Below, piece by piece: positions 60,284 to 64,000 of a DNA stretch of 64,000 bases; within the stretch, counting starts at the first letter, position 1; every line of letters begins with the position of its first letter. Location of the stretch: NCBI RefSeq assembly GCF_031951985.1, contig NZ_JAVLVU010000001.1, forward strand, positions 2,914,001 through 2,978,000. Reading direction: 5' to 3'. The notes beneath the pieces were generated by a model. The model saw nothing but the letters and a program-made list of their open reading frames with translations, ran no database searches and was not told where the DNA came from. The DNA comes from Mucilaginibacter terrae (GTDB taxonomy: Bacteria > Bacteroidota > Bacteroidia > Sphingobacteriales > Sphingobacteriaceae). The position numbers and the translations under genes were made by a program.

Positions 60284-60434
60284 TTCGTAGCTGCTGCTGA
60301 ATTTTTTGAGGATTTTCTGTTACTTTCAAAGCACCACAAAATTTATACGCATCAAACTTTTTTTCAGGTTGGTATTCGGCAATTGCTTTTTTTGCCTTGC
60401 CGATATCTTTTTCGCTTTTTACAACTACTACCAT
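60270..60434 (-). CDS. Putative antitoxin of the PIN-toxin pair (54 aa)
   Basis: ATG at 60434, TAA at 60270. The product begins MVVVVKSEKDIGKAKKAIAE and ends in an acidic 'LRNEWE'. It is small and charged, as VapB-type antitoxins are, and its stop overlaps the toxin start by 14 bases on the same strand, the typical antitoxin-first arrangement. No definite DNA-binding fold is visible in the sequence, so family is not assigned. The gene is intact although the toxin is frameshifted. Confidence 0.7.
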   Translation of the reverse strand: MVVVVKSEKDIGKAKKAIAEYQPEKKFDAYKFCGALKVTENPQKIQQQLRNEWE

Positions 60435-60451
60435 ACCCAAATATACAAAAT

Positions 60452-62002
60452 TTACTTCACGCCATAAGTTACCACCGGTATAATCATTTCTTCTAACGAG
60501 ATGCCTCCATGCTGAAACGTTTCGTTATAAAAATTAACAAAATGGTTGTAATTGTTAGGGTAAACAAAGTAGCTGTCTCCCTTGGCAAAGGCAAAGCTGC
60601 TGCTCACGTGCAATTTAGGCAGCATGGCATCGTGCGGGTTACGTATGTGAAATACTTCCTTGGCGTTAAAATTAAGGTTTTTGCCTTGCTTGTAACGCAG
60701 GTTGGTATTGGTGTTTTTATCGCCGATGATCTTACTCGGGTTTTTAACCTTTATAGTACCATGGTCGGTCGTGATAATTACTTTTACTTGTTTAGTTGAT
60801 AGAAACTTCAACAAATCCAACAATGGCGAATGCTCGAACCATGAGAGCGTTAATGAGCGATAAGCGGCATCATCGCTGGCCAGTTCGCGTATCATTTGCA
60901 TGTCGGTGCGGGCGTGCGACAGCATATCAACAAAGTTGTACACCACCACGTTCAGCTCGTTATTCATCAGGTTGTTAACCGAATCATTAAGCGCGCGCCC
61001 TTCATCTATATTCAAAATTTTATGGTACGAGTACTTGCAATCCTTACGTAACACGCGCTTAATCTGGTCGCCAATAAATGCGTCTTCGTGCAGGTTCTTG
61101 CCGCCCTCATCTTCATCGTTTTGCCACATACCCGGGAAACGTTTTTCCATATCAAGTGGCATTAAACCTGCAAATATGGCGTTACGGGCATATTGGGTAG
61201 CAGTAGGCAGTATACTATAATAGGTATCTTCTTCCTCCAGCCTGAAATACTCGGATATGATAGGGTTAATAATTTTGAATTGATCAAAGCGTAAATTATC
61301 AATCAGTATAAAAAACACAGGCGTGCTGTCGAGTTTTGGAAAAACCTTCTTTTTAAACAACTGGTGAGATAAGGTTGGCGCATTGTCCTGGTCTTTTATC
61401 CAACCGAGGTAGTTTTTCTCAATAAACTTGCAAAACTGTACGTTGGCTTCGGCTTTTTGCATGGTAAGTATCTCATGCATCCCGGCATCGCTTAGCTGCT
61501 CCAGTTCCAGTTCCCAGTATATCAGCTTTTTGTACACATCAACCCATTCCTGGTAATTCAGGTTGTCGTTAAGCGTCATACCCAGCGTACGGAAATCCAT
61601 TTGGTAGGCCATGGTGGTTTTTTCGGTTACCAGGCGCTTATTTTCGGTAAGCTTTTTAATGGTAAGCAGTATTTGCTTAGGGTTTACCGGCTTAATCAGG
61701 TAGTCATCTATTTTCGATCCAATGGCATCCTCCATCATAGGCTCTTCCTCGTTCTTGGTAATGAGCACAATAGGCACATCGGCATTTATAGCCTTAATTC
61801 GGGTTAAAGTTTCCAAACCGGTTAGGCCCGGCATGTTTTCATCCAAAAAAACAAGGTCGTAATAGTCGTTTCTAAACTCTTCAAGGGCATCGGCTCCGTT
61901 AGTACAGGTTTTTACTTTGTAACCTTTCTCGTTTAAAAATAATATATGGGGTTTCAGCAAATCAATTTCGTCGTCGGCCCAAAGTATGGTAGTTTCCTGC
62001 AT
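60452..62002 (-). CDS. porX: PorX response regulator with PglZ domain
   Basis: The protein has 516 residues. The receiver domain (about 1-125) carries 'ILWADDEIDLL' (acidic pocket), 'YDLVFLDENMPGLTG' (phosphoacceptor Asp) and 'IDDYLIKPVNP' (Lys). The C-terminal part is a PglZ/alkaline-phosphatase-like domain: 'PVFFILIDNLRFDQFKIINPI' (metal site), 'SILPTATQYARNAIFAGLMPLDME' (nucleophile Thr region) and 'VKVIITTDHGTIKV' (Asp-His metal ligands). PorX activates the type IX secretion system and the gliding machinery together with PorY and SigP. PorY is not in the window. Confidence 0.95.
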   Translation of the reverse strand: MQETTILWADDEIDLLKPHILFLNEKGYKVKTCTNGADALEEFRNDYYDLVFLDENMPGLTGLETLTRIKAINADVPIVLITKNEEEPMMEDAIGSKIDDYLIKPVNPKQILLTIKKLTENKRLVTEKTTMAYQMDFRTLGMTLNDNLNYQEWVDVYKKLIYWELELEQLSDAGMHEILTMQKAEANVQFCKFIEKNYLGWIKDQDNAPTLSHQLFKKKVFPKLDSTPVFFILIDNLRFDQFKIINPIISEYFRLEEEDTYYSILPTATQYARNAIFAGLMPLDMEKRFPGMWQNDEDEGGKNLHEDAFIGDQIKRVLRKDCKYSYHKILNIDEGRALNDSVNNLMNNELNVVVYNFVDMLSHARTDMQMIRELASDDAAYRSLTLSWFEHSPLLDLLKFLSTKQVKVIITTDHGTIKVKNPSKIIGDKNTNTNLRYKQGKNLNFNAKEVFHIRNPHDAMLPKLHVSSSFAFAKGDSYFVYPNNYNHFVNFYNETFQHGGISLEEMIIPVVTYGVK

Positions 62003-62148
62003 GGTAATTTTAAGTAGTAAATGTTCAGAATATAACTTTTAAGGAGTGCTTTTGTTGTTCAAACAATAAAATCTTAACAAAAAATAACAAATTATTTGTT
62101 CATAGATGGTGGTAATTTAACACTTTTGCAAAACTATACAGCATTGGC

Positions 62149-63375
62149 TTGAATAAGAAAAAAATAATTAACGACCCGGTTTACGGGTTCATTAATATAC
62201 AAAGTGATCTGGTGTTCGATTTAATGGAGCACCCGTACTTTCAGCGATTACGCTATATTAAGCAATTGGGCATGACCCACCTGGTGTATCCGGGCGCACT
62301 ACATACCCGTTTTCACCACGCGCTGGGGGCCATGCACCTTATGCAATTGGCTATTAAAACCCTTTGCGATAAGGGGCACGACATCAATCATCAGGAGCAG
62401 GAAGCCGTAATTATAGCCATTTTATTGCACGATATTGGCCACGGCCCATTCTCGCATGCTCTCGAAAAGCACATTGTTAAAGGCATTCATCACGAAACCA
62501 TTTCAACCCTGCTCATGAGCAAGCTTAACAAGCGCTTTAACGGCAAGCTGGGCATGGCAATTGATATATTTAATAATGAGTATCCGAAACGCTTTCTGCA
62601 TCAACTGGTTTCGAGCCAGTTAGATATGGATAGGTTGGATTATCTCAATCGCGACAGCTTTTACACCGGCGTATCTGAAGGGATCATCAGTTCGGAGCGT
62701 ATTATTAAAATGCTAAACGTGGTTGATGATGCCATTGTGGTAGAAGAAAAAGGAATTTACTCGATAGAAAAGTTTTTAGTGGCACGCCGTTTAATGTACT
62801 GGCAAGTGTATTTGCACAAAACTGTAACCTCTGGCGAGCAAATGCTGGGTAAAATTTTGCAGCGTGCACGCGAGTTAACTATGCAGGGGCATCAGCTTTT
62901 TTCAACCCCGGCATTAAACCATTTCCTGCAAAATACGATCACAAAAGAGCAATTTATAAACGAAGACCATCATATTGAAACATTTACCTGTTTGGATGAT
63001 GCCGACGTGATGGCTGCCGTAAAAGTATGGACACGTTATAATGATAAGGTATTGGCCATACTTTGCGAAAGTTTTATACAACGCAAACTTTACCATGTTG
63101 ATATAACTAACATGCCACCTGATGTAACACAGATAGAACGCCTGCGTCAAAAGGCGATGGAAAAATATGGTATGTGTTACGATGATGCCTGTTATTTCGT
63201 ATTTACTGATGTGATAAGTAATAACGCTTATAAGGTAGAAGATACTAACATAAAAATATTGATGAAAGGCGGGGGAATAAAAGATATTACTACTGCCAGT
63301 GATAACGCAAATTTAGAAGCTTTGGCTAAAACAGTAGAAAAATATATATTTTGCTATACCAAAGACCTTATTTAA
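62149..63375 (+). CDS. HD-domain phosphohydrolase (dGTPase/SamHD1-like)
   Basis: A TTG start at 62149 gives 408 residues ('MNKKKIINDPVYGFINI'), the usual N-terminus of the family. The HD motif is 'ALHTRFHHALGAMHLM' (first His) and 'AIILLHDIGHGPFSHALEKHI' (H-D), with the third metal ligand in 'SSQLDMDRLDYLNRDSFYTG'. This is the bacterial dNTPase-like branch of HD enzymes. In Bacteroidetes the gene commonly precedes lpxD, as here with 58 bases between them. The function may be dNTP hydrolysis, by analogy. Confidence 0.92.
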   Translation: MNKKKIINDPVYGFINIQSDLVFDLMEHPYFQRLRYIKQLGMTHLVYPGALHTRFHHALGAMHLMQLAIKTLCDKGHDINHQEQEAVIIAILLHDIGHGPFSHALEKHIVKGIHHETISTLLMSKLNKRFNGKLGMAIDIFNNEYPKRFLHQLVSSQLDMDRLDYLNRDSFYTGVSEGIISSERIIKMLNVVDDAIVVEEKGIYSIEKFLVARRLMYWQVYLHKTVTSGEQMLGKILQRARELTMQGHQLFSTPALNHFLQNTITKEQFINEDHHIETFTCLDDADVMAAVKVWTRYNDKVLAILCESFIQRKLYHVDITNMPPDVTQIERLRQKAMEKYGMCYDDACYFVFTDVISNNAYKVEDTNIKILMKGGGIKDITTASDNANLEALAKTVEKYIFCYTKDLI

Positions 63376-63397
63376 ACAGTTAACACTGTGTTTATAA

Positions 63398-63428
63398 TTT
63401 GATGCTTAATTTTTAACATTTAACTTTG
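63398..63428 (+). promoter_or_regulatory. Promoter of lpxD
   Basis: TTTG (63398-63401), 19 bases, then TAACTTTG (63421-63428), an exact TAnnTTTG. The -7 box ends 5 bases before the ATG at 63434, so the message would be leaderless or nearly so. Confidence 0.7.
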
Positions 63429-63433
63429 CCCCG

Positions 63434-64000
63434 ATGCAATTTACCGCACAGGAAATAAGCTTGATGCTGAACGGAACTATTGAAGGGAACCCTGGCGTAA
63501 CCATCAGTAAGCTGGCTAAGATTGAAGAAGCTTCGGCAGGTGCTTTGTCATTTTTGGCAAACCCTAAGTATGAGCAATATCTTTATCATACCCAGGCCTC
63601 TATTGTAATTGTAAATAATAGCCTGGTATTAACCGAACCGGTTAATGCTACTTTGATAAGAGTTGACAATGCCTACGGCTCATTTTCGGTTTTACTCGAA
63701 AAATATAATACCTTAAAGCTCAACAAAAAAGGGATTGAACAGCCCAGTTTTATACACTCAACCGCACAAGTTGGCAACAACGCTTACATAGGCGCTTTTG
63801 CATATATTGCAGTTGATGTAAAAATGGGTGATAATTGTAAAATATATCCTAATACATATGTTGGCGATAATGTAACTTTGGGCGATAATGTAACCCTGTT
63901 TTCGGGAGTTAAAATATATGCCGATTGTGTAATAGGCAACAATGTAATTATACACTCGGGCGCAGTTATTGGCAGCGATGGCTTTGGTTTTGCACCTACG
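63434..64000 (+). CDS. lpxD: UDP-3-O-acylglucosamine N-acyltransferase, partial
   Basis: The frame is open from ATG 63434 to the window edge (189 codons). The N-terminal uridine-binding domain is seen in 'ALSFLANPKYEQYLYHTQASIVIVN' (about residues 40-65), followed by a left-handed beta-helix with hexapeptide repeats: 'QPSFIHSTAQVGNNAYIGAFAYIAVDVKMGDNCKIYPNTYVGDNVTLGDNVTLFSGVKIYADCVIGNNVIIHSGAVIGSDGFGFAP'. 'HSGAVIGSDGFGFA' is the LpxD signature; in the enzyme it lies beside the catalytic His. It adds the second acyl chain in lipid A synthesis. The C-terminus is outside the window. Confidence 0.95.
   Translation, partial: MQFTAQEISLMLNGTIEGNPGVTISKLAKIEEASAGALSFLANPKYEQYLYHTQASIVIVNNSLVLTEPVNATLIRVDNAYGSFSVLLEKYNTLKLNKKGIEQPSFIHSTAQVGNNAYIGAFAYIAVDVKMGDNCKIYPNTYVGDNVTLGDNVTLFSGVKIYADCVIGNNVIIHSGAVIGSDGFGFAPT

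Noticed and set aside
1..64000. CRISPR arrays
   Set aside because: No regularly spaced direct repeats with unique spacers exist; the clustered repeats are palindromes with irregular spacing and no cas genes are nearby.

Overview
The window is a stretch of chromosome from a Bacteroidota bacterium, most likely a Sphingobacteriaceae member close to Mucilaginibacter or Pedobacter. The support is the gene content (PorX of the type IX secretion pathway, BT_3928-type and DUF4270 proteins, a CarB without its regulatory tail, an N-terminal-only glycogen synthase next to panC) and the promoters: several genes are preceded by TAnnTTTG, sometimes with TTG/TTTG 19-20 bases upstream, the Bacteroidetes sigma-A signature. 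No rRNA, CRISPR array or prophage is visible.

Layout. 1-3.5 kb: end of a heavy-metal RND efflux operon (adaptor, CzcA-type pump). 3.6-13.2 kb: housekeeping and stress genes (DUF2809, aspS, FKBP lipoprotein, MarR, HAD, pgpA, a degenerate receiver, nitroreductase, rhomboid, M14 peptidase, DUF1835). 13.2-13.8 kb: a nested inverted-repeat element. 13.8-18.4 kb: a minus operon (DUF1599, BT_3928 protein, a lone DppB-type permease, small membrane protein, aroK) divergent from folP. 18.5-23.6 kb: a tellurite-resistance (Ter) type operon encoding HAD, phosphoribosyltransferase, two TerD proteins, TelA and an unknown protein, interrupted by a repeat element. 23.9-31 kb: SRPBCC, three small unknowns, tex, an Lrp regulator, a tRNA-like RNA with its own promoter, an SDR/AraC pair and a zinc-protease-like exported protein.

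32.0-33.1 kb: a decayed REP-associated (Y1, HuH) transposase among six copies of a palindrome; two more copies lie at 18.4 kb. 33.2-38.5 kb: carB, then an AT-rich DUF262/DUF1524 GmrSD-like nuclease with a 58-residue ORF and a dyad over the putative promoter, the best candidate for an acquired defence unit. 38.6-45.2 kb: TonB/MORN-type exported protein, panD, panC, divergent glycogen synthase domain, DUF4270 and glmS. 45.4-47.2 kb: a lipoprotein and a complete IS3-family element with a visible -1 slippery site, abutting a perfect 24-bp inverted repeat.

47.3-64 kb: lpxH, yifB, membrane protein, heme oxygenase plus receiver, a glycine-rich TonB-type receptor, retropepsin-PDZ protein, YihY, a histidine phosphatase, ald, tsaE, a frameshifted PIN toxin with an intact 54-residue antitoxin, porX, an HD hydrolase and the start of lpxD, which runs off the window.
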